DNA of 64,000 nt, from contig NC_079875.1 in the NCBI RefSeq assembly GCF_029227915.1, positions 16,549,001 through 16,613,000 of the forward strand. Reading direction: 5' to 3'. Shown piece by piece: positions 24,501 to 39,500 of the stretch. Positions within the stretch are counted from its first letter, which is position 1, and each line of letters opens with the position of its first letter. This stretch comes from Hydractinia symbiolongicarpus (taxonomy: Eukaryota; Cnidaria; Hydrozoa; Anthoathecata; Hydractiniidae). Below the pieces are notes generated by a model. The model was not told the origin of the DNA and did not search any database. It saw only the letters and a program-made list of their open reading frames with translations. The translations under genes and the position numbers were made by a program.

Positions 24501-27500
24501 TTATTAATCAGGTGAATGCAAAAAGATAATAATTTTTATGCTGTACTATTTGACTCTGAAATATTACCTTCAATGGCTGATATTGTCCGAAGAGCTCGCA
24601 ACACCCGAAATGTTCTTATACCAGAAAAATTCACCATCATTCCTGGTGCTAAAGTCATGTATCTGGAAAGAAATTTAAAATTTGTAATTTGCAAATCTCA
24701 ATAAAATATGGTATTGCAGTAGCTGCTGTAAATTTCAAGCGACATTAAGTAAACAACGAAACAAAAAAAAGTTAAAATTTCAAATAACACTAGTGAAGGC
24801 CGGACTACCTTTTTTTATTTTAGTTCAGTTCGAATACATAATGCTATACTTACCCAAGCAGAACAACAATAAAATCTAACCAATTCCATGGATCTCGTAG
24901 GTATGCAAAACTGTGAAACACAAAACCTTTGGCAATGATTTTAAGAATCATTTCTGTCGTGTATATTGCAGTGAAAACGTATCTACAATGAAAGTTTGAT
25001 AACAAAAGGTTGATTATTACGATACTTGATTAATACTTAGAGTTTTCATCTGTTTTCTGTCTCTTTCTTACAACATAATTTGATTTAAAATTGCGGCGTA
25101 ATAAACACATATTGGTATTATATTGTATTTCATAAAATATTTAAGTTAAAAACAAGCAAAAAAATCAGCAAAAGCTTTTTGATATATTATCATCATCAGT
25201 GCCATATAATGGACTGGCACAGTTATTTCTAACACAATGGTATTATATTGATGAAAATGGTATGCGATAGAATGGGATACCATGCTTTATTTTGGCAAGT
25301 TTTCCCTTCCTATGAATAAATTTGACCTAGGTGAATCTGCATATGTTATGAAAGGTTTTTGTTGAACAATTAGACACGCAAATTGCGCAATTCTTTCAAG
25401 GACTATTCCATGGTTAATATTTTGATGGAAATGTTCCCGCTAGAAAATAACTCGTATGACAAATTCCACAAAAATAACGCATGCTCTTTCTCTATTCAAA
25501 AGAGAAAACAAATAAAAAAGAAATTCAGTAGACAACTGGTGCTCCTTTGTCTAATCTATCATCGTCGGACACAAACGTAACGAACCAATCAGAAATGCTA
25601 TAAGTAAACGTGTCCATTTTTTACTGTTGTTTGTTTCATTCCCGCCAATTAGATGAAATTAACAAATTGATATGAAATAAACAAGAAACTTTTTTACAAG
25701 AAGTGGTAAGTTTTGTTGTATTTTTTCTTTATTTTGTTTTATTCTTTAGTCTTTTTTATTCTTGCTATTGTACTGTTTAAAGATTCAGCAATAGACATGT
25801 TGTTTTGTTGGCATTTGTTTTCACATTATTTTTCAATCAGAGTTATCCACACATTCTTATTAAACATTTTTTTTCTCTTTTCGATTTTACATAGAAGTCA
25901 ATATACTTCAACTTTCTCTTTGATGAGCTATTTCCAAACCACATTCTGCTCGAAAATATTTGAAGATTTTCAATTTCTGCTTGTTAAGCGCTGATTTAAC
26001 ACTGTTTTGATAAATTTTATGAAAAAAATATAATTAAAAAGTTTTTTCTTACACATGCTTAAACACTTTCGTTTGCAAATACTTTCATGTTAATTGTAAG
26101 CTTTCATGCATTCCATTGGTTATACAGAAAATAAAACACTAAAGGTATACGAAAAGAAAATTATAATTCATACTCAGCTTCTTCTGGAGCGTTGTCTAAT
26201 GCCAGGAAAACACAATTGACTAGGATAGTTAGAATTACAAAGAATTCAAAAATCTGATTTGTTATCATATAAATTATGCTTTTCCGAATGACGTTTGTCG
26301 GTCCGAATAACCACAACGATTTGGACTTGTTGAACCGATATACGTAAACTTTACCCAGTCGACTAGCAAGTACCAAGAAAGTCTAAAACAAAAACATAGC
26401 AATTTATATGTTTATTATTTGAAAAACATCTTGGTTAATCATAGTGAAAATATATTTGTGACTTTACTGCACAAACTTTGTAGATGCTCTAAAAGTTTAT
26501 TAAATACTATTTCTAAGTTTCATTAAATTAAAAGAATTAGTTAAAAAGATATAGTAAGAAACACATTGCACCCGAAGTTACTATATTCAAAAAAAATTCA
26601 CATGAAAGTCGTCGAAGAGATAACAAAAGTACATCGCAGCATCAAATGAAATAGTCATAAACTTTGCCAAAAAGGATATAGATTGGGCATTTGAAAAACA
26701 TATTTTTCTGCTTATGTTTTACCACACCAAAATACAGGCCAAATCTCTTTATAATGATAGCCGTATTTTGTCTATCTGTTTGTGCGCGCGGAAAAGTTAG
26801 TGCTACGGAAACACGAAATATTTTTAAATGAACAAACGACGATCAATTCTTTGTGTTGATAAACAAACCTACATTTTTATGTATTCTCATTAAAGGTTCA
26901 TCTAAATGCTTGCACTCGCTCTCCACAGATGAAAATTTTGTTACAAACGATTCTTTAACTTCATATTTGCTCCTTTTATTTCTTAAATGAATCTCCCACA
27001 TTCTCCCAGTAGTAAAATTTATCCCGATACCAAGCGTTTAGATAGCCTTGATAACAGTACATCAAATTTTAAACTTCCTGTTTCTTAGTTATAACGGATT
27101 ACCTTCGTTTTTCTCGCTGGTTCATTGAAGTCTTATTAACAACCGTTATAATTTGACCTCCACGATTTATTGTTATAAACAAATTTATCAACTAAATTAT
27201 TTAAATCAAGTAGCAATCGAATTATTTCTTTCACTTCAATGTGTTTGCCAATGAAACCAGCAACACTTTTAAAATATGTTGTTATTGTTTAAACACCACG
27301 CTTAAAACTTTAGTTTAAAAATTTTAACTTGCTTTAAAAATTCGAGATAGTACCGTTTTGAATCACTTTGAAACCAAAAAAAAATAATACAAACATACTA
27401 TCTAACTAGAAAAAGATTTTTTTAGTGGCATAGCGAAGTCAAAATGTAATTAAAATTCAACAAAATTATTTTTTAATTTAAAGAAAAATAAACATAAAAG

Positions 27501-30500
27501 AAGCAAAAAAGAGATATACAAGGCAGAACACCTGCACTCTAAATGTTTTTAGAATTTAGTATTGTGCCTCCATTTTTTTTTCTTTAACATTATAGAAATA
27601 AAGGGGGAAACCCTGGAAACTCTATAGAAATTAATTTTAACGGAATTCTAGCTAGAGCAGAAAATACACATTTACGAGACACCTTGATATTGCCTATAAC
27701 TCAGATATGTCATGAGACACCTCCATGATGAGACCAAGGAAACAGTCTGCACTATTATATGTTTGAGTTATCAGCGCATTCAAAAACTGGACAATTTGGC
27801 AACAAAATAAAAATACTTTTACTTGGCAAACTTTTTTAAAAGTCTTGAAGATAACATGTGTTTGAAAGTGCCTTGTCGGTGCCTAACTGAAGAAAGAAGG
27901 TGAGGGTGATTTAATTTTTTTGGTAGAAAACCTTAAGAGATTGATCTAAATTTTTCTTTTGCACTTCGATCAAGAGCAGGGGCGAGGGAGGGGGTTATTG
28001 AAAAATCGTCTCATGGAGTCATTTTAATGAGGAATAATTTAGCAGCGGTCAAGGGAAATTCAAAAGCAGTAAAGTTGCTTGTAGTTCGAGTTATCATGTA
28101 TCGAAGTAGAATCCCAATGAAAACTTTTCCATACCTAAGGAATTATGATTGTAGAAACTAACAGGGAGGAAAGAAAAAACGAAGATGAAGAAAAATAAGT
28201 AGAACGATTGAAATAAACAAATGAGCCCAAATGCGACTAAAGTATATGACAAGATATTTTATTAATCATAAGCGAGGGCGTTAATCCCCATCAAAAGTAA
28301 AAATACTTTCTACTATTTATTATTTATTGTTACTCTTTTTCTTTTTTTTTTGTCTGTTCTATTTTATGTCTGCCAAATATTCGCTTTCATAACTCGCTAA
28401 CGCAGCAAGCCACAAATAGAACGTGGGATACGGAAGGTGGGAGTCTATCAAAACAGCTGTTTATAGTCTGAAACAGCAATTACATTAAAAAAGATGCACA
28501 AACCATGGTATGTTTTTCCGAAATAATTAAAATAATCAATCAAAAACAAAAAACAAAAAAAGACTTCTACACTTTCTTTAAAGAGGTCATTGCTATTTCT
28601 TACCTTAACCAAAATGCGTCTTTTATCGTGTTTTCATATTTTGGATCGTGCAAAGCCCAGTCCATATTAACAAAAAAAAGTACTAGTAACAAAAAAGACT
28701 TGCCAAGACTATGTCATAATTACATGAAACAGATATAATCTTTTATCATATAAATGTTATTTCATGTAAAATCATTTTAAAATATAATATCTATATCATA
28801 ATACCAGTACAGGTCTGTTTGTCTTTCACGCAAAATGGTACCGCAATGAGGTATTAAAAGGACGAGCAAACCCGCGAATTTCTCCACCGGCCACCGACTA
28901 GTCGCAGAATATACATTTTTGAACACACAAAATACGATTTTCTACTGTTTAAAACAACATTGCAATTTTGCGATGTTTCATAAGCAGAAACATAGCATTT
29001 TACTTAGAATACTAAGAAAGAGTTTTTTTAACTGATTTGCCTCATGTACATAGACATTACTTTTTCAGACAGCAAATGTCTGCAGGTTAGCCTTAGTTAC
29101 CCATTTCGAAACTAGTAAGTTAACACAGCTGATTTTTGGGTACAAAGAGGCAGTATGGTTTTAAATATGACACAATTACAACTTTAAAATATTTCCTTCG
29201 CAACTTTTGTGTGTGAATTAAATGTCGCCAGTTGGCGTTATGTGTTATATCGGAAAGTTAAGCCTTTATTGCGTTATAGTGTCATATCTCAAGCATAGAG
29301 CTGTGTCGCATGACGCTGTCATGTCGTTTTCCCACGTCAAGAAAACGCGGCGTCGTGTACACTATACGAAAGGAAGTTATGTGACGTTACAACCGTGTGT
29401 TACTTATGTTCTGCCGATTCAGTATTCATATTGCTGTGGAAAGTTTATCATTTCTTGCCTTCTAAACTATCATGTTCGGGAAATGATAAACCTTCCACAG
29501 GAATTCTATTCAACACTTACAACCGCTTGCACTAGTTTTAATGTTATACAGATCGTTGATGAAAGTTGTTCGTTCTTAATGCCGTGCACATGACGCATGG
29601 AAGTTATTTAGCCAAGTTGTAAGGTCGCACTGTAATTTGTAATTTGTGACCACGATTGTGTTATCGACAATTATTGTGTTATCGAAATCGTTTCTTAAAC
29701 GCAGCCAAAGATTTACATTGGGATAAAATGAGGAAAAAGAGAAGTTGATTGATTAAAATTGAGATATGGACTAGTAAGTTCTCGACGCTGTGTTACATTA
29801 AAAGACGCATTTCTTAAAATATTATACGAGTAAAATATTATACGAGTATCGAAATTAGTTGATCTGATTGAACAAACTTAATATTGTGGCAAACATATGT
29901 TGACACGTGAAAAAAGTTGGATTTAATTCAACTTTTTTTCGTAGTACGCGTATCAGATAATTAAACAAACAAACAAAAGAATAATTCAGGATAATTATCT
30001 TTTGAACAAATCATTAAAACCAAAAATTGGGCAAATAACTTTAACGTTTTGTCTTTTTAAAGAAGATAGAAAAATAGTAAACAGAAATATTATGTTAAAT
30101 AAGTTAAACACGACATGGCTTTCATTCTACTAGAATTATGCTGAAAATGAAAACGAAAAATTAAAAACCAAACCTGTTTGTACTGTTTATCTTCAAAAAA
30201 TAATTTATGAACCATTTGCTGTGCCATTTCTTTCAAATTAATATTTCCTTCTTCTTGTTCTTGGCAAATTAAACTTGCGCCTTCCTCGATTTCCATCCTT
30301 TATTTTTATACGCTAAACCTTATATTTGCTTAAGTTTCGTGTTATTAATTATTCTTTTGCAAACTTTTGATATTTTCATATAAGGAATCTATATGAAAAT
30401 TACTTTTTATTATATCTAGTTAATATCAGTCCGGTAGCCAATCTAATCTCCTTGTCATTTGACATTTAAATTTGTGAAGATTATCAATGGGCATGGAGAA

Positions 30501-33500
30501 ACAGGCGTTTGCTGCTAACCAACTAGCTTTTAGATTAGATACTCCTTGTTTATAAAAAGATTTTGCGGTAAATTTTATTTACTTAGTAAAACATAGAATG
30601 TCACACAAAATTGCATAATCAATGGTAATTGTTATGTGTTTAATACTTCTGAAATACTGTCAGGATTTCGCTAGACAGTTTACGACATAAAATTCTTAAA
30701 ATTGACATGTGCAGTTTGTCTTACGAACCTATCTCTCCATGACATTTCACGACTGACTGCCACAATTTTTGTGTAAGCTTCATCTTCTTTTAATCAGGAA
30801 ATCTTTCATTTTTGTAGAAATCCTAAATTTTCTTCTTGAGTTGCTTCAAACATTTGACTAAAAACCTGATGAAAGGCGAATAGCTAGCTATTTGGGGGTT
30901 TCACAGACTAATTATTACAGACGTTTGTACCTAAATGAAAGGCTCGGTACATTTACACAAAAAAGCATACAGTAATAAACTTATGGTTAGTTTCAATTAC
31001 AGTTCATAATTGTTGTGCAACTGTTGTAGAGATAGAAGAAGATTCTATGTCTAAAAGATTTGCTTTAGAGTATCTCGAATGGAAGCATAACATGTGTTTA
31101 TATTGACGTCGTAAGTACGGCTATCGTGCGAGTCTTGTACATTATTGTTCAACAATTTTTATGTTACTTGAAACTGACGTTTAAAAAAGGGAAAACGTAT
31201 TCAACTGTGTAGTCAGAAAAAACATGGAAAAGGTAAATCAAGCGCAAAATATGCAAACAAGCAAACAAACAAAGAAAACATAAAGATTAAATAAACAAAC
31301 AAACAAACAGATAAACAAGCAAACATTTTATTTGCAAAAAAGTAATAGAAAGAGCATTACAGACAAGAATATAGACACAAATAAAGTTCTATACTCAGGT
31401 TTTCTTTGAAATTCTAAATTCCTTTTTTTCTCCTCTTCCATTGAATTAAATAAAATTCGTGATTTCGACAAAAAAGAGTATTGATAATCACAAAGAAATC
31501 TTTTATGCCACAACATTCTTTATTATCCTTCTTAGTTTCTCTCTAAAGAATTTTAAGTAATATAAAAAAGAGAAAAATAACAAATCAAACAAACATTATA
31601 ATAAGTAAAGAATACATAGAAAGCAGTATTTTATTATGTAAAATTCCTATTTTTGAATTTAAAAAGAATAGCTACATAGAAATCCTGTATTGTGGAATTT
31701 AATAAATATTTATTTGCCAAAGCAAAAGACAAAACGAAAGGTCGATATATGTTAAACACAGCGTAATGAGAATAATAAGGAGAATTATCTATAACTAGAT
31801 GTACGCCCGTGACAAAATCAATGGAAATTTAGCTGTCAGAAAAATGTACGGGAATGTACTATTAGCATCTACCATTTATGACTCACACACACTCGCAGAC
31901 ATCGAAATGATCTCAGAAAGATCAAAGGAATAAGCTATCTAGAATTTTTTTCACATGTTTCTCCTAAAAAATCTAAAATACCGCACAGTAGATATTTTTT
32001 AGGACAAGGATGCAAAAAGAAAATCAAATCCTAGAAGTACAGCGCTAATGCTTTAAGCTCATTGACTAAGAAAATATTGTTCTACCTGAAGGTAATTCAT
32101 TTTAACTTACATAAAATCTTCATTTTAGGCGAATAAGCGTTGCTAAATCCGTAATAAGAGTCCCACAATCTAGAATAATCGTCCCAGAATCCGAAATCAG
32201 AGTCCCTAAATCCGGAACAAGCGTTTCCAGATGCCGAATAAGCATCACTATGTCTTGGATGAACGTCCAAAATATATTTTACTAGTTTTCTTAACCTTAT
32301 AGTCAAAACATAAACATAAGGCATAGTTAAAACATAAATCACTATAAATTATTCAACACGGTAATTAACAAATATATAAATAAAATAAAAAGACGAAGAA
32401 TGAAAAGAACACGGAAACATGGGACAAACATGAAATAAAGTGATACAAACACGGGGCCATCATAAAACATACTCATGATTATAAAAGTTATACCTAAAGA
32501 GAATTAATTTTTCTCAAGAACTAATTTTTGCGAAAGAGTTAGTAAGTCATATTTCGTAATGTTTCGCGAAAATTGAAATTAATGTGTAACGTCAATGGCT
32601 TCAACAAACAGAGACAAAACTTCAAAATAAGATTTATCAAAATATTACACCGTTTGAAGTTTAAAAGAAGTCTATCCACCTAACTTGCTTCTAACAACGC
32701 CTCCAACAAACGCCTACAACTATTAAGAGATAAATAAGTCAATAAAGTAATCTTTCACCACCATCAAGAGAAAGTTAATAATTAAAAATTGTATGGAGGT
32801 CGTCTGGTCTACGCTTAGACACTTTTTTCTTTTTCTCACACTTTTTATCTTTAAAAATTTAGTTTACTAATTACTACAATGTATACAAATGGAGGGACTG
32901 ACAGTGTGCGTTAAATATGTCTAGAATTACTTAGCATGCATCATCACCCTGATCATCAAAGCTAAGCACATTTTTGAGTAATGCCAGGAGGTTACCTTTC
33001 CCGGATTCCCATGCGGTTATATGCAATATGTTGATAGAATATATATTCAATGTTGTTAATAATAACATCAATAAATTTTTAGTCTCAAGTTAACGACACA
33101 TTTAAGTGTGACTTAACCATTACTTGCATTTTCGTTTAGAAGCCTCTTTTATGTCAATACGAACATAAAATTCATAAAAAATATTGTGTATAACTTTGAA
33201 ATAGTCACTTAAGCATACTGTAGCTTTATGCTTAACAGCCACGAATAAGAAAAAAAAATAATGGCATCACATTAGTGCTGGTAAGTACTGTTCATTTTAC
33301 TTTTTACGTAAGTTAAAAGTCATTCTTATAACTATCCTATAGAATTATGTCAGTACTCAATGCCTAAATAACATTACAATTAAATTTACAAAATACATTT
33401 GTTATTGTGCAAGAAAAGAAATCATCTAGCTACCTTGTTATCAGCACGATCAAAATCCTCAAAAAACGTGCCTTCCTTGTAACACTGCAGCCCAATATTT

Positions 33501-36500
33501 GTCCACGTGTTATCCTTAACAAATTCATTTCCGTAATAAAAATTTTCATCATTAGAAAAAGATGTTGTTTGTTGCTGTTCAATTGTGTTATTTATATCAC
33601 AATTCCAAGATCTCTTGGATGCAAACTTATATGCTAAATTAGCGTCATCGCATAAATTAATACTGTCGTCTTCGCTTTCAGTGCAATTTTGAGGAATGCT
33701 ATCATCGCCAATAGCATCAGAATCTAAATTGCTTTCCTTAGATATCCAATGAACTCTTTGCTTCTTTTTATCAAATGCAGCTCTGTCCACCACGGTTGTC
33801 ATTTTAGCTAATGAATAAACTCTTTCAAAAAATCGAGGATTGCTTTCTACTCTTTCAAGAAAAGGACTTTTGGTATTAACGTGTTCCTCCTCTTCCTGTT
33901 CCTGTTCAAGTTCATTCTGCATTGTGTTTTATATATAAATCATCATTTTGCAAACTTAAAAGTGTGGACTTATTGTATCAAAATACTTTACATTTACAGT
34001 CAGTTCTTTACGAACACTAGTGTGGTTATGCAACAGCGCGGTGACATTGATGATCCTATATAATGCCAATTTAAATACGTTAAAAAACTATTTATTACAT
34101 TATAGCTCCTAGAAAAAGTCACTAGCAAGCCTTTTCTAACGTATGTATCTCCAATTTTTTTCTTGCTAAATAGAATTATCACATTTATCTATATTCTAAT
34201 CATGTCATGGAGTGAATGGTCTCTTAGATAAATTAAATCAAATTCGTTACCAGCTTAGATTCTTTTGTAAAAGCACAAGAGAACTGTGAACAAATTGTGG
34301 ATTTTAATAAATTCATGTTATAAGTATTCTAAAATAAAGCGAGGAAAAAAAAGATAAAGAATGGTGAAAAAAATAATAATCAGATTAGATCAGATATCTA
34401 TTTAAATTTAATGTAAAAACGAAAATAGGGATAGGCAGATAGGAATAAAAAAACACGATAGGACGTTATAGAGAGGATAGAAATTTAAGACGTGCTAAAT
34501 TTAACAATTTCTTATAATTCACGTATTGTTTTATATAACTAAACCATGCACATTAGCTTCCCAAGTGTTGCAAAGATGATGGAACGATTAAGACTTTGCT
34601 CTACAGACTGCGTTATTGATCTGATGATACCTTCCTTATGCATGTAGTAGACGAGGCAAGGATACTACCCCCTTGTGACATACCACAAGAGTGAGGCGTA
34701 TGTACTCCTTGGGATATACCTCTCTAATAACACACCAACCAGATATCACTGAATAAATAATGCTATTGTTTTTTATAACTAAATCTTGCACATTAGCTTC
34801 CCAAGTGTTGCAAAGATGATGGAACGATTAAGACCTCGACCTCTTCCCTGCCCGGCGATTGCTCTACAGACTGCGTTATCGATGTGATGATACCTTCCTA
34901 GTGCATGTAGTAGACGAGGCAAGGATACTACCCTCTTGCGACATACCACAAGAGTGAGGCGTATGTAGTCCTAATTTAGTTTCTAATTTTTAGTTTTTAA
35001 TCTATTTTTTTAATCCGTTTTGTTTGTTTCCATTATGTTATAACGTGATTCCATTAATTGAAATTATTTCGTCATTGAAAAATTCTTTTTTTAAAAAAAA
35101 AAACAGAAGCCTTTCCGCAATCCCACACATGTCGATTTTCTTGGCTTTTAAAATAAAGTGGAAGGTTGCCAATGATCACATTGTTACGAACTGTAATGTA
35201 TCAGAGCTAAAATAGCTCTTTGTTAGTAGATTTACTATATGCTTTTCAAAATTACCAATACTTTCGATTAAGATGTTGTTTCATCAATGTAAAGGAGCTG
35301 TCATTTGTAAATTACAAAAGAAGGCCATCAGCCGTCAAATGTTAACATCCGAGTAGTATGACATAAATGAATTGATTTTAAATTGGCACGTAATATGCTG
35401 GTTGGTTGTACCGGATATTCATAGTGTGGTGCAGGGCGTATGATTAGACGAAAATGGCGAATTTAGAGGTTGCCTAACTTGTGTATAACCTGTAAAGTTA
35501 TTCATTTTCAATAAATCCACATACAAGAATTCAGGGCTAACTAACCTTAATGAACAATCGTAAAAATTAAAAAAATGCGAAAAAGTACATTTGCGAAAAT
35601 AAAAAATTCGCGATTATGTCAACATGACATGACTTCACAAAATGCATATTAATTTCTACATCGCGAAAAATCACCTAAGGAAATGACAGTATTTTTCTGC
35701 ACAGTTGTAGACGATGTGACTGCTAGCTTATATAACAAGTAACTAACCCTGATAACTCAAAATAAAGTTCATCGAATTTGTTCGACTACTGTAAACAACG
35801 AAGAATTCATATTCTGAAAGTTAAACCATAGAAAGGTTTAATGATGAGGTGACAGGTCAAACCTATAGCTACCTACTTACTGTTTTGTTATGATTAAACT
35901 TCAGTGACAGATATTCTGCCACGGCGTCCTTTCCAATGTTGTTAAAAAAGCTTGTAGTTACCAACGGTTTATCATTAATGTCAATTTTGTTTATATCTTC
36001 TAAAAGACGTTCATGCTGTTGTTTTTCTCGAGTTAAATCTGACTGATTTAACTCCTGAAGGGTTATTTCATCTTCCTTCACTTCTTCTTTTGTATTATCT
36101 TTCTCTTGTACAAGTTGTGAATGATTGCTGTAAGAATTAGTTGGATCTAGTAACTTACATTCCATTATTTCTACCTTGTGATCGCCTTCTTATAATTTTC
36201 AATAACATGCTCAAAGGAAGATTGAATTATGAAGTTATTTAAAGCCGTTTTAGTCTTTAACTTGGCTTTCGCTTTTTAATCACATGATTGTCTCAACTGA
36301 ACTGATAGTTATATAATCTTGCATAAATCTCACAGTTTCTTTGCAAAAACGTAATATTTTTTAAAGCAGAAAAGAGACTTTAACATAAAATCTTCATTTC
36401 TTCTGCTTATTAAAACTTACTTTAACTTTATTTCTTACGCCATCTTTTCGCACCAATTTAATTGCGCTTATTTGCTGTAAAGTGCAGTTGGATATTCTCT

Positions 36501-39500
36501 TTCGCACACATTGCTGCTAAATAAGACAACGTTTCTAAGAGCAACTGTTCTATTGAAAATGCTTTATAAAAGGCTGCGTAGTCTTAGCAACATAACACCG
36601 CATTGACAAAAATTTGCAATGTTGCATTTGCCTAAAAATATGCAGCCGCGAAGCTCCACCCATTGTATTAAAGAATTCGAAGATTTTTCAATAAGCATTT
36701 TCCCAAGTAATTGTGGCGTTTTCCTTACGCCTCAGAAAGTAAGTATCTAAATATTTGCATTGAAAATTTTTTTGATAAAAAATAAATAAAATAAATAAGT
36801 AAATAAACAAACAAACAAACAACTAAACAAAAAATAATAAGATCTTATTGGTAAATTTGGGCCAATTACGTGATTGGCATGATTGAGCAGTGGGAAAGAA
36901 TTTATTAAGACCGTTGAATGTGAAGCTGTATGGATATCCGTAGGATAGATTTTCATGTGCAAGAGAAAGAATATGCACAAATAAACATGCACCACCATAT
37001 ATGCCTTCTAAAATCACACATCACGCAAGCTATCAAATCTACATATCGTAATTATTAAATTTAGCACCACGACGCTTATTTTGTGGAATAAATTATATTC
37101 AGGAAGCTTATAAAAGGAACTCAAGCTGAGCATGTTTTTAATTTTTCCAACTTGGCTAAAACGTTAGCAAAAAATACTAAAGCTGTGCGTATATAACATA
37201 TGTAATGTTATATATGCACAGCTTTTGCGCGCATTTGTGAGAAACCCAAAACAAAACAATTTAAAAATTTAAACAAACAATCAAGCAATAATAAGACCCA
37301 TAATTGGCATCAAGTACAGCAAAAAATATACAAAAAATATCCTGCAACTGCTAACTTAAAAGTTATTGGAAATGAGATTCTCATAATTAAAAATTAGAGA
37401 AAAACTGTCTTACAAAGCTACTTGGTGTTTCTTCATGTGGACTTTGATAGGAAACATATCTTTCGTTTTCACTGTCGTAGTATATTCTCTCTTCGTTTTG
37501 AGTCCAGGTGGAGCTTTTGTGCTGAACAATAATCATTATGGATCTGTATGTGTGTGTATTTTTTTTGTATGTCTTACGAAAAGAAAAGGACATTAGTAAT
37601 TGTATGTACAAGGCAGATTAACTTTATTACAGATGTTGTTGTAGTTTTTTAAGAAAGAAGTTTTCATAACTAGTCACTGGTAATAACCTATAAACACATA
37701 ATGGAATCACATAGACTACAGCAAACACAAATACGTAGATGTATGTATCCAGGATAGCCTGTTTAATTCTAATTGGTGCTGACATTAATGACAGTTTTGC
37801 AAACTAAGTTCTATTAAGTATCATTGCCTTAGTGGAAACTAAAAGAAAAACCTTTATCCTTTATCTGACGTGAAAGAATACAGAGAAAACATAATGGATT
37901 AACATAAGGATTGAACATACTTTGTTAATATATTAACATAAGGATTTAACATACTCTTCAAAGTAACCGGTTACTAGCTACATAAATGTAATTTAGCTTC
38001 AAACAAAAGGAAGAAAGAAAAAACAAAACAAAAGCATGTAAACAAAAGAAATGTATTGATGTTTTCCTGAAATGTCTTGTGAAATGTAAAATGTAACTCA
38101 ATTATATAGGAATGCATTTCAATGCACTAGCACAGCAGCTGAAGTATACGAGCGATAAACACATAGTCTAATAAGACTTTGAAGTTCTGATATGTTTATG
38201 AAATGAGTCAAAACCTTGTCAAATCCAGAAACTGTCAAATCCAGAAACAGCGTAGTACCAATTAGTACTGATATCAACTTTTATTATTGTTGTGGCTACA
38301 ACAATAACAGAATTCAGAAATTGTCTTTTACGTTCAACGAGTTTAAATTTCATCTAGCTATATCTTCCCTTTTTCGCCCAATTTAATATGCAAAATTTAC
38401 ATGATTTTTATTCTTTCCTATTTTTGAAATATCACCTACTTGTAACCTATCGTTTTGTTATTATTTCTTTTTCATAATTTTATAAATTTATAAACACTGT
38501 CACGTAAAAAGAAGATTACTCATAACTTTACTGTAAACGTCTTTTGTCTTAATGTTATTAAAGACATTTGCTTTTTTTTTCTCATTTTATATTCTTCTTC
38601 TTTTTCTTCTTTTTCCCTTCTTGCCATGCCGTCTTTATACGTATTACATTCCTTTATTTTCACACACATATTTTTTTTAAAAGTAAATTTTCCAACAAAA
38701 CTCTTCATTTTTAAAAAAATTATGTTACAGCATATTATTATTATTATTATTCTCGAAGAATGTGAAGCTTATATCCTTTCCTTAATGTTCTCAAGTACTA
38801 GCCAATATAAGATACTATAAAACGTATAAAAAAATTATACGTTAACACGTCGATATGAACAAAACATGTTTTCCAATTACGTGATTTTGAATGAATAATT
38901 AGGCAAGGAGAAGATATACTAATTGATGTGTTGCACATTCAAACCCCTTGGTTCTATTAATAAAAGCATTAAATTTAGGTTATAAGTGGAAATTCAATAA
39001 AAGCTATCAAAAAAAACTTGATATAATTGCTATAAAGATGGCGGCGAATTATCGCGTTAATTTGCGAGTTATCATATCACCAATGACAACAAAAGGCTGG
39101 GTGAAGACTCCACACTGTGAAAAATAAGTTTATAGCTTTAGATAACGCAAGCAAAAATAAATAACACTCAGTTGTTTTAACTTACATAATATTTTTCAAC
39201 ACAAGTATCACATTTAATTTATCTCATTCCAAGTAAAACGTTCTATTTTTAAGAGATGGTAAAAATTATTGCCTTGTACACTTTACTTGTAACTAGTTTT
39301 ATTATCTTAAAAAATAGAGATTATTAAAGGTAATTTTGTTATTTTTTTTAAGCAAGAGATCTCTAGATATTATTCTTTACAGTGGCGCATGAGTAAGGAA
39401 ATAATTAATTACTTAAAAAGTAAATAAAAAAACCAAGTGTGTATTTATTACATGATTATCTAGCTGCACTAAAAATTACCTTTCAGCAGGCACAAACTTC

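Noticed and set aside
11630-26382. Identification of the channel as Cav or NALCN
   Set aside because: The short III-IV linker with VFLTTEQK, the IHCIDVL and IQ C-terminus and the DEEA filter fit Nav. Cav filters are EEEE-type and NALCN has EEKE.
28605-28655. Minus-strand frame [20 protein letters not shown] followed by the strong donor AAG|GTAAGA, as a seventh channel first exon
   Set aside because: The donor is in phase 2. Joining to the 26382 acceptor would break the frame, and no intermediate exon was found.
29222-29593. 123-codon plus-strand open frame
   Set aside because: It runs through both arms of the hairpin, has no family signature and has unusual composition. It is likely a chance frame.
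31328-31516. 62-codon minus-strand frame with [18 protein letters not shown], as a channel first exon
   Set aside because: The only phase-0 donor is a weak GTAATG after a hydrophobic run unlike the other N-termini.
32092-32106. MNYLQ followed by GTAGAA in phase 0
   Set aside because: Five codons cannot be distinguished from chance.
36421-36474. 54-nt minus-strand segment [18 protein letters not shown] with acceptor and GTAAGT donor, phase 0
   Set aside because: It has no start codon and no visible partner exon. It could be an internal exon of a longer N-terminal isoform, but it is too short to support.
38520-38708. Lys/Glu-rich minus-strand frame that could end at GTAAAG in phase 0
   Set aside because: Low-complexity composition and a weak donor; nothing separates it from chance.
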